The notes under the pieces are model-generated. The model was given only the letters and a program-made list of their open reading frames with translations, had not been told where the DNA came from and searched no databases. Of a stretch of DNA of 64,000 bases, positions 1 through 13,800 are shown piece after piece. Source of the DNA: Megaleporinus macrocephalus (taxonomy: Eukaryota > Chordata > Actinopteri > Characiformes > Anostomidae); NCBI GenBank assembly GCA_021613375.1, contig CM038726.1, positions 10,300,253 through 10,364,252 of the forward strand, given 5' to 3'. Position 1 is the stretch's first letter. The number at the start of each line of letters is the position of its first letter. The position numbers were made by a program, and so were the translations under genes.

Positions 1-640
1 CAATAACAATTCCTTGCTGTTTACATTTCCAGAGATGGGCAGTCCATATTCAGAATCAGGTCTTATCAGGGCACTTTTGTTGCAGTGTCTCTAATATTGT
101 TGATTATATATTCAGTTTCAAATTTCCCAATTTTTTTCCCATTAGTGCAAGTCAGTATTGCTCGACACAGTTCAGATAGTTTTTTTGGCTGTTGAGCAAT
201 AGCTGACGCCAACCGGGCACTATGCTGGGTAATTTCCACGTTGAGCAATAAATACTATCAGCTGGTATAACAGGCAGGTGGAGGACTGATAAGAAATGGA
301 TGTTCCATAATGTTACGGACCAATGCAAAGTAACTTCTTTTGTGTGGTAGCCAAGGAACTATGTCATAGACCTGGTTTCCACATCCAACCACAAATGAGA
401 AAGTTCTAGCATTAATCTGGTCCCACGCAAAAGTAGTGGCTAAAATCTGATCTTCAGTATGGTCCTCCGAGAAATGCACTGGATTGCTGTCGTCTTTAAT
501 GAATGACGGTTACAGTGCGATAGTTGGTTTTATTTAAAGGGGGCCTATTATGCTTAGATTTACATGCTTTAATTATTCCAAAACACAATTTTTTTTCATA
601 CTGTACAGATAGACCTCTGTCTAAAAGGTTCTTTTAAAGC
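1..640. other. Unassigned DNA, probably lrch2 intron
   Basis: No host exon or repeat family is recognised here. Two minus-strand open frames (66-248 and 258-479) have no motif I can name. The position upstream of an internal lrch2 exon suggests intron sequence. Confidence 0.4.
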
Positions 641-644
641 TTCT

Positions 645-752
645 CTCTTGAAATCAAATGAAATCAATGTTTATTTGTCACATACATAGTCATACATGCA
701 ACAACTAGCAGTGAAATACTTTCACAATGGTCCGCTTACATAAAATTATATG

Positions 753-822
<70 letters not shown>

Positions 823-2480
823 TACAGTATAGAAATAAATGGTCTAGCACAGCTTGTACTAGATGATCTGCAGGTCTAAGTGACGCACTCTGCTGATCGT
901 ACCACCACGTGTTAGCTCCTCTCCTGCTTCTTGCTGCAGTCCGCTATCAGCTCCTTCGTCTTGCTGATGTTAAGCAGGAGATTATTATCCTGGCTCCAGA
1001 TGTTTAATCTCCTCTATTCATTATCCGAGATCAGACCCTCCACAAGAGTGTCGTCAGTCATAAGTGTACAGTGACTACAACAGGGGTCTCCAGTGCTGAG
1101 GGTCAGCATGGATTGCCTACCCGTACTGCTTGTGGTCTGTCCATCAGGTAGTTGGAGATCCAAAGGACAGATGTTCTTCCAAATTGGTGGTGGGTTTGGG
1201 GGATAATAGTGTTCAGTGTCAAGCTGCAGTCAACAAACACCATTTTGACGTAATTACCCCTCCTAGTATCCAGGTGTGTCTGTGTTGTCTGGAGCAGATG
1301 TGTGATGGCATAATCTGTGAAGCGGGTGTGGCGGTACTCACACTGTGATGTGTCTTTGGAATCTCTCAGCAGCCTTTTAAAGCACTTTATCATGACTGCT
1401 GTGAGGGCTACTGGGTGATTGAGGCAGACTGGCTGGGCTTTCTTTGGAACAGGAACAATGACAGATTGTTTAAAACACTTTGGAACGTTGCCCAGCGTCA
1501 GGGAGAGGTTTAAAATGTCTGTGCGTACCTAAGTCAGCTGGTTTTGTGTAGGCTTTAAGAACTCAATGGCAGACGCCATCTGGTCCTGACGTTTCGCTAG
1601 GATTTACTGTCTTGAATGCTTTTCTTATGTCTCTCTCTGTCACTGTGCTCTGCTAGAGACTGTGATTCTAGTTTCCTCCAGTAGTGCCGCTTGGCCCCCC
1701 TCACCACCCTGCTCACGCCATGGCCTTGTACTCGTCCATGCTTCGGCTGATGGTCCCTGCATTGTTGGCAGCGGTGCGAGAGTTCGGAGTGTCAGACCTT
1801 TTGGCTTCTGGTTGGGACCGTATCGTCCACCAGTTTCCCAACAAATCCCTCAAATGCTTCCATAAACAAGTTGCTCTCATTAATGTGTTGAAACATATCC
1901 TAGTCCATTATCCAGGGTGTCCAGCACATGAACTGGAACCTCCTGTGTGGAGTGTAGTAATGGTTCAGCGTCCTGTCGCCTCTGGTGGGGCATGTTTGAG
2001 GTTGGCGGTGTTAAAATCCCCAACTACAATTAGCGGAGCGTCCCGGTGCTGAGTCTGAAACTGTGGGAGAAGCTTCATGAAGGATGGATGATGGATGTGA
2101 ACTTTCGAGGAAGGTAGAAGACACGAAAGGGCGAGCAGCTCAAAGTTAGGTGTGTCTTAGGAGTGTGCGAGAGTAACAATGCTGGCAAAGTCAAACCTGG
2201 TGTTGGTCACCATCGCACACACTTCACCAACCTGTCAGTGCAGTAAACCAAGAAGAGCTCCGCCGGCAGGATGACGTGGCTCAGTGCCGCTGGGCTTAGC
2301 CATGACTCATTGAAGCAGAGGACATTGCAGTCCCAGATGTCTCTCTAGAACTTTATCCTGGCCCAGAGTCCGTCAAGCTTGTTCTCCAGAGACTGGACGC
2401 TGGCTAGGAAGGTACTTGGCTGGGGAGCTCAGTGTGCCCGATCCCTTAGCCTGTTCCTGATGCTAGCTCTCTTCCTTGGA
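645..2480 (-). mobile_element. Degenerate L2/CR1-like LINE (endonuclease plus reverse transcriptase remnant)
   Basis: On the minus strand the pieces of a non-LTR retrotransposon occur in the expected order. Near 2400-2200 is an endonuclease start with a 'LENKLDGLW' stretch, then 'VLCFNESWL', which resembles the LCFTETWL motif of fish LINE endonucleases. At 1393-1103 is a reverse transcriptase palm piece (FVDCSLTLNTIIPQ, then NYLMDRPQAVRVG). Near 1060-900 are a decayed FADD box (seen as MTDDT) and 'WSQDNNLLLNISKTKELI'. The 3' end near 645-735 has the TTTATTTGTCACATACATAG type of end seen in many fish LINEs, and then runs into a TA repeat. Frameshifts and stops break it throughout, so it is inactive. 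The assignment to L2 rather than a close relative is by resemblance only. Confidence 0.8.
757..819. repeat. (TA)n microsatellite
   Basis: An almost pure TA run of about 60 bases sits inside the 3' end of the LINE fragment. Confidence 0.95.
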
Positions 2481-3497
2481 GCCACTGGTTTGTTTCTACC
2501 ATATCTAAAGTGAGACGTGTTAAAAAGAAAAAGAGTCGAAAGTAAGTGACCAAGCGAAAAATAAAAAGAAAAGGGCAAAGGGAACTGTGTAAGGAGATGA
2601 CGTGACCTTGCACAAGAGAAAAGTGAGGGAATGCCAATGAGGCACTTGAGGCAAAAGTGGTTTCTGTGGGAGAGATTTTACATAAAAGTAAGGGAGGAGC
2701 CGGAAAAGCACAATAGACCCCTTTTAATACTAAGTGGAAAAAGCTGAATTTTTGGCCAGAGGGAATCACTTTAAGACCCGTTTGGAGATTTCCCCTGCAT
2801 CTTTGAGAACAAATAACATGCAGTCAGTCTAGTCTGCTATTTATGCTATTCTGCTATTCACTACAGGAACTCTTGTCACTATTCCAGTTGTTGATAACAC
2901 ACATTTCTAGGCACATTAGGATTTCTACGAACTTGCCTAAGTAAGCCAAAAAAGCAAATTCATACTTAAATTTATACTTAAAAATCCAAAAAACGTTGTT
3001 CGCATGATTAGGTTATATTTTTATAGTTTCCTATACGCTCAGTCTAGTCGCCCTACCCCTCCCACCCTTAGTAGCGTCTTCATGTCGCCACCGTTGCATT
3101 GTTGAAAAGATTACAGAGAAAAATGTTATTTCTACTGAAGGCATGTTAAAGCAGCCTGTATGGCACCTTTAAACCACACCGAGCCGTGTGTGGAGCTCGC
3201 AGTCATAATACAGTACAAAGGAGTCAGTGTAATTATTTATTTTTTTAATAGCTTACGTCCTCGTCGGCCAGGCATTCCCAACACATGCGGGCACGCATCT
3301 GGTTTTTAGCCAGGTTACTCACTTAGCACAGGTGTTCGCTGCCAGTATGTCATTTTCACTGGAAGCATAGACAGATTTCATTTTTCATTTAATTGCTCTT
3401 GATTGTTTCTGTGTGGGGATATCGTGATGCTTGCGTAACGATGTGGAACCCTGTGCATTAACGATGTGTTGTTGTGTGTGGGTGTGTGTTGTTTTAG
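2480..3497. other. lrch2 intron, no feature recognised
   Basis: No exon or named repeat is seen. The part before about 2800 may be the 5' region of the LINE (minus strand). The end just before 3498 carries a T/G-rich stretch that leads to the splice acceptor. Confidence 0.4.
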
Positions 3498-3610
3498 CGT
3501 TTTCCCGTAGCAGCCGTCAGGAGTATGGCTCCACAGATCCCAGTTTCACCATGAGGAGGAAAATGGAACACCTCCGGGAGGAAATGGAGCAGATACGTCT
3601 CCTGCGGCAG
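3498..3610 (+). CDS. lrch2: lrch2 internal exon (linker before CH domain)
   Basis: It encodes the stretch from RSSRQEYGSTDPSF to EEMEQIRLLRQ, a charged helix leading into the CH domain. The donor is CAG|GTCAGG after 3610, in phase 0, which fits the next exon. The 5' border is not certain: acceptors end at 3497 (GTTTTAG), 3510 (CCCGTAG) and 3513 (GTAGCAG), and I chose the first because of its upstream T-rich run. Confidence 0.85.
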
Positions 3611-6600
3611 GTCAGGCTGCACAACGCGTTTGTTATAATGTCCCACATCCCGAACATTGATGAATGAATATTGTGTAACACAAGTCGTATAACTTTAACT
3701 ACAATTTACTGTTCACCTTGTTAAGGAAGTCCTTTTTGCCCTCCATCCTGGTCCAGTATGATCATCTACTCTGAGGATTTGGGCTGAGTAAGCATTATAG
3801 CTCCGCAAAGAAAGTCTGCAGCTGACGCACAGGCAGGCTTTGCAATTGAAAATATTTCGAAAGATGCTTAAGCTGTTGAAAACGTGCCTTACTGTCTCGC
3901 GTCTGCTGCTGTCTATCATCTGAACCACTAAAACAAGACAAAGATTGTTTTCAGGGTGTTGTTTGGTTATTAATGACCACTGTTCTCAGAGGCCTGTTCA
4001 GTAGAGGGGGCAGAGAAGGGGGATTTGCCAATGTTGCAGTGGTGTAGAGCTCAGCAATGGCCGTAGCTAGAGCTGGACCGATCAGTGTTTTTGAGGCCAA
4101 TTCCGATAGCCTATCACGGGGCGGGGCTATATGCCACGGCAGGGCTACATGTAGTTATTAGTGCAAGCAAGTCATGAAACATGCTCTAAACTGGTTTATT
4201 ACCATTTTTAACGAGCTCAGGTGAAGCAGCTCAATATGTTTAACAAAATTAACAGTAAGTAAACAAAGTACATCAAATAAATATCCCCAATAATACAATC
4301 ATTACATTTAAAAAAAGCTAATTTAATACATGCAGTCAAAACCGCAGTCATTAAACGCAGACTCATTAAATGTACAAATGTAAATTTGTTGCTGCTGTTC
4401 TGTTCATACCAGTCAGATCTGGTCTGCACGGTGTTCTGGCTTATTCGTTTTGTGCTAGCTGGGCGTGCTAGCTCTGCTGTTTGCTGATATTCACTGTATT
4501 TAGCCATGTGGTGTACTCTTAAGTGCCGTATCAGATTAGTAGTGTTAAATGTCTTTGGTTTTACAGGTTTTACAAATTTTACGAAACGCCTTGGATAAGT
4601 TTGCGTCACATACAGTACAGAACTGCCAGACGGACGACATGTTTTCTGTTAGCACATGCCATAAACGTCATAAACTGTTTTCGCGAGGCCGCTGCTTTAG
4701 TCAGTCTGTGGAAAATGAAAGGCTATGTACTTCCACCTAGTGGTTCAGATAGGAATTGCAGGGACCTCTTCCTGGATGAACGGCTAGCTGGAAATACAGA
4801 AATCTGGCTCATTTGTTTAACGGCTCTCGAGATCGGCTACATTGGGGAAATATCGGCCGATCACATATTTTGATAAAAAATTGGCCGATACCCATACATA
4901 GCCAAACGATCCTTCCATGTCTAGCCGTAGCTGATCACAGTATAGACAGCTATAGACAGTATAGGCAGCATCATGCTTTCTATAAAAGAACATGGTAGAC
5001 ATGTGTAGACACATTTCCGGGTTTCACAGATGGTGAACACAGTGACTAGTAACTTATTAAAACAAAGCAATGCTTGAAAAGAGTTCACGCAGTTCTACTA
5101 TAAGCTTATTTACCTGGAAGACCAGCGTGTACATGTATTTCTAAGAACCAACTGCTGGCACACAAGCTTTGTTTCTGTGGTCATGTTAATCGTCTCAGAT
5201 GATTAAGTTTCTTGGCGCGATGTTAGTCACAAAAACCCGTAAAAGATCAACATCGCCACAACGGGATATGTCTACATGTGGAAATAGACTGTGTTATGGT
5301 AGTGCAAGGCTTCTGAGGAAGTTATTTGGTTAGCAAGAAATCTAAATAGCCTTTCAGGCAAGGTGAAAACAGATGTTCTCACATTACAGCCGCTGTGCCA
5401 GGTGCACATGTGCAAGTAAGAAAGTCAGCGTTTTAGTAGGAAGGCGGTAAATTTAGACTCAGACGTTTTGGGGTCAGGCTAGCCGAGTCATGGTGTCTCA
5501 TTAGTAAGTTAACCTACCTCACCAGCCTTCACTGTCTGCTGATTGACTGTGAGCATGGGATCTGAGAGGCGTACAAATGAGAAAGGTTTATAATGTGTGA
5601 GATTGTGGGAAAGGTGTGGTGCCTAAACACCACATGTTGTAAATTACAAATTTATTGGCAGCACTCGTTTGGTGTGTTCTCACACACAAACAGTGTAACC
5701 GTTGTGAACCATTGTTTTATTGGTTCAGATTAGGAAAAAAAAACCTAACATACACATAAGACCGAAGTAGTGTCTTCAACTGAGCCAATTAAATATTTCT
5801 AATGGATCTTAATACATACACTGATCTGCCATAACATTAAAACCACCTACTTGTATATACACACATTGCCTACTTTAAAAGCTCCCCTTACCATATAGGA
5901 GCACTTTGTAGTTGTAGTCACACCAGCACAACATCCACTAGCACACCACCGCCACGTCAGTGTCACTGCAAGGCTGAGCTTGATCCAACACCCAAATAGT
6001 ACCTGCCCTGTGATGGTCCTGATCATTGAAAAACAGGGTAATGGAGTATACAGAGAATCAGATGAACTACAGTCTGTAAGTGTAGCTCCTATATGGTCAG
6101 TTAGGGCTGGGCGATAAAACGATACGATAATTATTGCAAAATAACGTTTCCTCAATAGAACTATAAGACGCGGTGTTTTGAGAGACAACGCAAATAGCCA
6201 ATGAGAATGAGAATAGGGCCGCTCCAAACCAATCAGGTGGCTGAACTAGAGTTCCAGCTATTTCATGTTTGGTTGAAGCACACAACACAGAGTGTAGACG
6301 TAGCGGCACATACTAGTATTAATACTACTACTACTGAAAGAAACGTTACATGTGTTAATAATCTTAAAATAATATGCTAAAATAAAAAAACAGGTAAACA
6401 GGTGCTGTCCTGCTGCTGTGTTGACAAAGCGTTACGGGATGTTTGAGCTTCAAGTGCTCGGGTCAGTTCTACTGATGTGATCATCTCCACTGTGCAGCCC
6501 TGACAAAGCATTTCTGTGTAAAACACTCCCACAACTTGCATGCGAGTGATTGTTTGTAGCTGCAGCTCGCGCTCCGGATAAATCCATGCTTTCTGCATCG

Positions 6601-9600
6601 ACGCACGTTATGTTAATTCGATACTATGTGGGTAATCGAGTTACATATTGAGTTACAGCTACTAACACTTTTATTTTCACATCAGACACAAGGCTATCTA
6701 TTTACATATTTTATTTACTGCTTTGAAGCGCTGCCGTTGTGCTTTTCTTCTCGCAGGTATTGTTGTTCTTCCTGTGAAACTGCATCATGCTAATGCGAAA
6801 ATGTGGGCCAGATAGCGAATTCGATACGGCCCAAACATGGGCCACATCCAGCATTTAATTACAGCCCGTATACCTCATGGGAGGACGGCCCAGCGCAGGC
6901 ATGTTTAACTGGCATTAAGACGGCAACATTAGGAAATGACCCACAACTCAAAACCACTAGTGCAAAAACCAGCTTCCCCACTGGGTGGGACTTCCACTGT
7001 AGCCCAGCGCCACCAGGATCAGGGAGTGGAGGCAAGCATGTGCTTCCGTCTTTTTACTGCCAGCTGCAGACGGCAGGAGTGTTGATGGGCTTTGAACTCA
7101 TGATCTCCTGTTGATGAGGGACAAAGGCTTAGCCTGTTCATGTAAAACCACATGTAAGTATCATAGTTGAATTAGGTTTGCAGTTCATGGAACATCTCAT
7201 TTTTATTGTTTTCTTATTTGAAACTCAATGCGTACAAATTTTAGCCATTAATAATCTGAAACTAAATCAGATATGCAAGTGCCTTCTAGGGTAGGTGCTA
7301 TGGAAATGTAGTAGTTGGACAAAACCGAGATTTGAGCTACATGCCCTCACAACCGTGTTAATCCCTTTTCAAACTGCAGATGATTGTGAGGTAGCTCATG
7401 TCAACACTTGCACTTTAGTTAACGTGAACCAGAGGTGCCAGAAGTGGATGTGGGTTTAGTAAGCGTTTTTAATGTGAGCCACTTTCGACTCACAGTTTGT
7501 CAGTGCCAACCGTGGGCCAGTGGTGCTATATCTTTACCAGAAATGACCCACATGCGCGTGCTATCTGGGATAGTTATCAGGCGCATGCATACCACAGGCC
7601 TTTTGGCTCCAGCAGGTCAGACTGCAGTCAAACAAAGGGAGGGTACCGGTGCTGCTAGTCTCTCGGCCATGCAGCAGAGTCAAATAAAAGATTCATAAAA
7701 GATTGTTCACTGGGCCAACCACCAAAGTGTGAGTGTGATAAAACGGGCAGATAGAATTCAGTGGTGTTATGTGGAGTCTATGTTTGTTTAATTATGTGTG
7801 TGTGTGTTTGGTTTTGCAGAACCTGGAGTCAAGGCTGAAGGTTTTATTGCCTGAGGATGTTGGCGCCGCTTTAATGGACGGGGTTGTTCTGTGCCATTTG
7901 GCCAATCATATTCGACCTCGCTCGGTGGCCAGTATTCACGTGCCCTCCCCTGCCGTAGTGAGTCCTTCTTCTTTTCATCTGTTTGTTTGTTCCTTTGTCT
8001 GTCTATCAAAGGAGGGATGGGTGTGGTTACTGGAATATGCAGACATCTAAACACGGTATTCAATCAGATATTCAAGTCAACAAGGTTCACCAACGAGTGT
8101 GAGGTAAAGCTCAGGAGTACATTGAGGGAGACCCTCATTTACAATGTTGTCAAGCATTACAATTAAACAAAAAGGGTTTGAAAATAAATTTAAAAGTGAA
8201 ACACCCACATATACACACACTAGTGGCAGTGAAACACCCACAGTTGTGAACATAAACACTAGGGGCAGTGAAACACCCACACTAGTGAACATACACACTA
8301 GGGGGCAGTGAAACACCCACTAGTAAACAAACAGTGAAACACTCACACACTAGTGAACATACACACTGGGGGGCAGTGAAACACCCACATATACACACAC
8401 AGTGAAACACCCACACTAGGGTGCAGCCCTATCCATGGCGCTCGGGGAGAAGTTGGGGTTAGGTGCTCTGCTCAGGGGCACTTCAGTTGTGGCCTGCCGG
8501 TCCTGGGGATCGAACCGACAACCTTACCCTAACCTTCAGGCCACAACAGCCCCCTCTGAAAAAAGAGAGAAGACAACAGGGGGGACAAATGGGGGACTAT
8601 TTATCTTTCTTTATCTCGCATTATTTCACTTTTGTTAATAGAATGTGTTGTTACGATGGAAGATTTGTTCAGAAGACGTGTTCATCAAAAAATGGATGAA
8701 AAAAAAAAAACATTTTAATCAGTACATCACTTTTCTTTCATATCCAGCATAGTGGCGTGCAGTACTGCGCAGACTGAGTTTAATCAGTTTAGTTTTATTT
8801 ATTTTGACTGGGCTTTGATGTTGACGCGTCATTCATTCTGATTAGATCTTCTCTTTTGCTGTTCTGTTTAAGTGTGATTTTTTTTATCCTATTTAGTTAA
8901 TAATAACTGTGTGTGTGTTTGTGTTTCTCCTACAGCCAAAGCTGAGCATGGCCAAGTGCCGGCGGAATGTTGAGAATTTTCTGGAAGCGTGTAAAAAGCT
9001 TGGCGTGCCACAGGTGGGCCTGCACTCTTGCACTTTTTCATTTTTTGACGTGACACCACATCGTCTGAAACACTGTCTGTGACTGAAGCGAGCAGTTTTC
9101 CGAGCGCTGGCGATTTGTCAGGATTCTAAAGGCTGTAGTGATCAGATGCTTTGCTTCTATTAAAAATGGCTTACGTCAGTTTCTTATTCCATTTGAAAAG
9201 CACACAAATGACATGTAGACATTGTTGCACACGTTTTTTTTTAAGAGCTGCACCTGTTTTAGTTTTAAGATGTGATGAATTGACAACACACAATTCTGCT
9301 CGTAGCTAACAAACCACTGGCTGCACATGCAAGGTGATGGACAGTGGATGAATGATGGTACAGAAACATTTCCTTTGTGTAGTAATTGTTCTCAGATGAA
9401 GCTATTTATCACTGAAGACGTTTGCATACACTATATTAAGACTAATAATCACTGAAATTAAACCATATTTTTTAAAGTACCCTTGATGAGTATCATGTTT
9501 TGCTCCTGCATGATGGTTTGCAGCCTTTTGAAATAGCTGTAATTGATAGCATTTATTTTCTTGACAGAAAGCCTGCAGGTCCTGTAAAGTTCCTTGGTTG

Positions 9601-9781
9601 CCTTACATGCACTGCCTCATTAAATCTTTGAAAGTAGATCATAGGGCTGCAACTAATGATTAATTTCATAATCCATTAACAATTATTTTTTCGATTCGTC
9701 ATTTAATCTAGAGACACATTTTTAGATTACTGTAATATGAGTGTGTTAGGAATTTTTTATTTTGTAACCAATGGATGATTT

Positions 9782-9844
<63 letters not shown>

Positions 9845-10801
9845 CGATTGCCGGTCACCTTTGCCGATACCGATTGAGGGTGGGGCTATATGACACAGCA
9901 GGGCTAAACTGATTTATTACCATTTGTAACGAGCTCATGTGAAACAGCATAATATTTTTAACAAATTAGCAGTAAATAAACCAAGTAAATCAAACAAATA
10001 TCCCCAATACTGCAATCATTAAATTTAAACCTTTAATTTAAAACTAAAAAGGCTAATTAAATACATGCAGTAAAAACTGCAGTCATTAAACGCAGACTCT
10101 GTTTACGCAAACTAAAAACTGTAATCATTAAATGTAGAAATAACGATTAAACTAAAAACTGAAACCATTAAATGTTGAAATAGCGATTAAACTAAAAACT
10201 GTAATCATTGAATGTTGATCTTGATTTGTTGCTGCTGTACTGTTCGTACTGGTCAGATCTGGTCTGAACGGTGTTCTGGGTTGTTTGTTTTGTGCTAGTT
10301 GCGCGTGCTAGCTCTGCTGTTTGCTGATACTCACTGTATTCAGCCGTGTGAAGTGCTGTATCAGATTAGTTAAATGTCTTTGTCTTGGTTCCCCAACGAG
10401 AGACGGTGATGTTATTAATTTTACAGATGTTACAAACTGCCCTGGATGAGTCTGCGTCACATACTGTAACAAACTGCCAGACGATCAACATGTTTTTATC
10501 AGCACATGCCGTGAAAGCAAACTGTTCTTGCGAGGCCGCCGCTTTAGTCAGTCTATGGTAAAGGAAAGGGTGTGTATTTCCTCCTATCAGTTCAGATAGG
10601 AATTGCAAGGACCTGGCCAGAGGGGGGTTCAACGAAACGCTAGCTGGAAATACAGAAATTAAGCTCATTTCTTTACCGCCATTGATCGGCTCTCGGGATC
10701 AACTGGAGAAATATCGACCGATCACATATTTTGATTAAAAATCAGCTGATACCGATACATAGCCGATCGATCCTTCCATCTCTAATATATATATATGTGT
10801 C

Positions 10802-10877
<76 letters not shown>

Positions 10878-13800
10878 AAAATATATAAATAGTTAAAATG
10901 ACTAAGAGTCTATGCTCTGACTGGACTTTTAGAGGCACAAATGACACGTAGCCTACACGCCTCACACACAAGAACTCGGACAGTTTGTGGACTATATATT
11001 TTGGCAGAGAGTCGTTTAAGAAGCAGCTACGTGTGTTTAAAGCTCCCGCAGTATCGAGAACAGTCTCAGGTTCTACACTGGATGATTAAGAAACGGTTAG
11101 CAATGTGTAGTCATGTGACTACTACTGAAAGAAACATGTCATAGGCTCAACATTAAATATGGATACGCACGGAGCCTTCTGGCTGTACTCTGCGTTCATT
11201 TCATACATACGTTCGTTTTCGGAAAGCTTACGGATACAGACGTGATGGAGCCATACTGCTGGAGACCATGGGGGTAGTACATGACCCGACCACTTCCATA
11301 CGGACACGACGAAAAAGAAACGGCTCGACTTTCTGAAGAGAGGTTCATTAGTCATTCCCCAAAATAGCTTAGCGACAAACAGTTGTTTTTCTTCGTTTTT
11401 AAAGATAAATACAGAACTACGAGCTCCTCCTCCGCCGCCATGTTTGATTTACTCTGAACTGCCCTCTACTTGACGTGTTGCTCAGCAACCATGTAAATGG
11501 AGCTAACATAGATAAGTGTGAGGGCAGTGGTGGCTTTATTGCTTCGAACGCACACAGACAAAGTATAAATCAGCCTTTACAAGTTTTAATAATTTTAAAA
11601 TCTGCTACGATAAAAAAAACAAGTAAACAGAATTTACATTGCTGCTGTGTTGACAAAGCGTTCCAGGATGTTTGCGCTTCTACTGCTCATGCGCAGCAGT
11701 TGTACTGTTGCGATAACTTTGCAAAGCTGACGCACGGTAAGCTAATTGATGTAATTTTGTAATCGATTACGTACAAACCAGAACCTTCACACTGTTTCGC
11801 TGCAGCCACTGAAAGGTCCTGTATCCGACAGCAGTGGACCGCTTTGGGAGCATTGCCAGCAAGCCGTTTTATGGGCACAAGAATATATATTTATATTTTA
11901 CTGCCAGCTCTACCATGCAGCTCATTTCCTCAGCTCTAAATTTTACATGCTGAAACAGCTACGCTACATTGTTCCAGAGAAGGCTAAGTTTGAGTCGAAG
12001 TTGCCTGTGGCTTTTCTTCAGTATTTCAAACTGTTTTCCTGGCAGTCGTCTCCGAAGAGAGTCCCAGTCTAACTGGTGTTGGCTTGGCCTCCACAGGCCA
12101 TATTACAGAATTATCTTTCATAGCAGGTTCTATAACGCCTATTTTGCTTTCCCATGTTTAAGTGCAGTGTCAGTGCAGACATGTCTGGGCAGTGTCACAT
12201 TGTCCCTTACCTTAAGAAATATAACGCATACATTGCAGCTTGAAAACTTGTAAACCTTCTGTATTTGTGCATAACTGTGACTTTAAACATGGTGGGATTT
12301 TCACACAAATCCTAAAAGTAGATACAGAGAACCCATTACACTGTTATACTTAGTCATTTCTTTATTTGGACCGATATCGGTATAAATAATTTGAAGGCCT
12401 CCGAAGAACTGCCAAGAATCCCTATAATGGAAGTTGTATCTACTTCAACATAAATAACTTTGATTTTAAATTACAATAGAGGCTGAGTTTCTTATTCTTT
12501 TGTAAACAGATTAAACAGATTAAAACAGTTGTGCGCCAGCCCAGATACAGAACATGACATCCCCGTCAAATAAGCAATCATCTAGATCAGGGGGCCAGAT
12601 TGGACAGCATCAAATTACTAAAGTGCCTGTCTTACTTTCCAAAAATATTATTTAGTATTATTCATATACACTACCACTCAAAAGTTTAGGATCACATTAA
12701 AATTTCATTTCATGCAATTCACAAACAATATTGTCCATTTCACAATGAATGTAAGTGTATCACATAATTTTTAAAGAAGAAAAATGTTTGTATTGAAGCC
12801 TATTTTTGTATAGAGGCTTATTTTGCATATAGTCCTATTATCAGCAATTCTCAGTCCTCTGTCTAAATCTCCTGGTACGGCCGCCAATCCAAGTTAAGGA
12901 TGTTATTGGACTAATTGGTTGTTAGGACACTCTTGCTCACTGTGTGATGCACAGCTGAAAAACATTCTACTAATAAGTGAGTATAAAAAAGGGAGAACAA
13001 CATTCTAGGTTAGTTTAGTATCTGAAGCATCAGCAGTTGATGGCTTGCTGACTGACTCAAAATGACCAGAAAGAAACAACTTTCTTTAGAGACCCGTCAG
13101 TCCATTGTTGTGTTAAGGAAGGAAGACTACTCCACTGAAACACTGTATTCAAAATATGTTAAAACACAAATGTACAGAATAATGAATAATTACTAACTAA
13201 TGAATTTAATTTTACTGTAATTGCAGCAGAAAAAATGTTACAATGCACTAAAGATTTTGTCTGAGCTGACATGCTGCTCACTAGATAATGTTATGAAACT
13301 CAGTCAAACTTTTGTAGACTAAAGTGTATATGCTTGTATAAAATCACAAGCCTTAATCAACTATACAAGCACGCAAGCACTTGATATAAATGGACGACGC
13401 AAGGAGCACCTTTGTTGACAACCAGCCAGCTAAAGAGGAGAAGTGCGTTCACGTCACTAGACGCGACGGAGCAGTGTATGTTTTTTTGACGTAGCCATCG
13501 CTGCATGCAGTTCTGTAGGTTCAGGACCTCCAGTCAGAAAAATAATGACGCTTAAAGGCTCATTTATACTCGACGTTAAATACGAATACGCATGGAGCTC
13601 TATGTCCGCACTCTGTGTTTATTTTGTGTGTAATATGCACGTTTTCGCAAAGCTTACTAATACAGACGGGACGGAGAAGTACCGCTGCAGCCACCACTTC
13701 CATACGAACACAGCGAAGAAGAAACGGCGGGACTTTTTGAAGACAAACAGTCGTTTTTTCTTCGTTTTTGAAGTAAATACACAACTACGAGCTCATCCCC

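Noticed and set aside
258..479. Minus-strand frame near the window start
   Set aside because: No family resemblance I can state. It could be part of an old retroelement, but nothing shows this.
7060..7130. Possible tRNA or SINE B box
   Set aside because: No A box at the right distance and no cloverleaf could be formed by eye.
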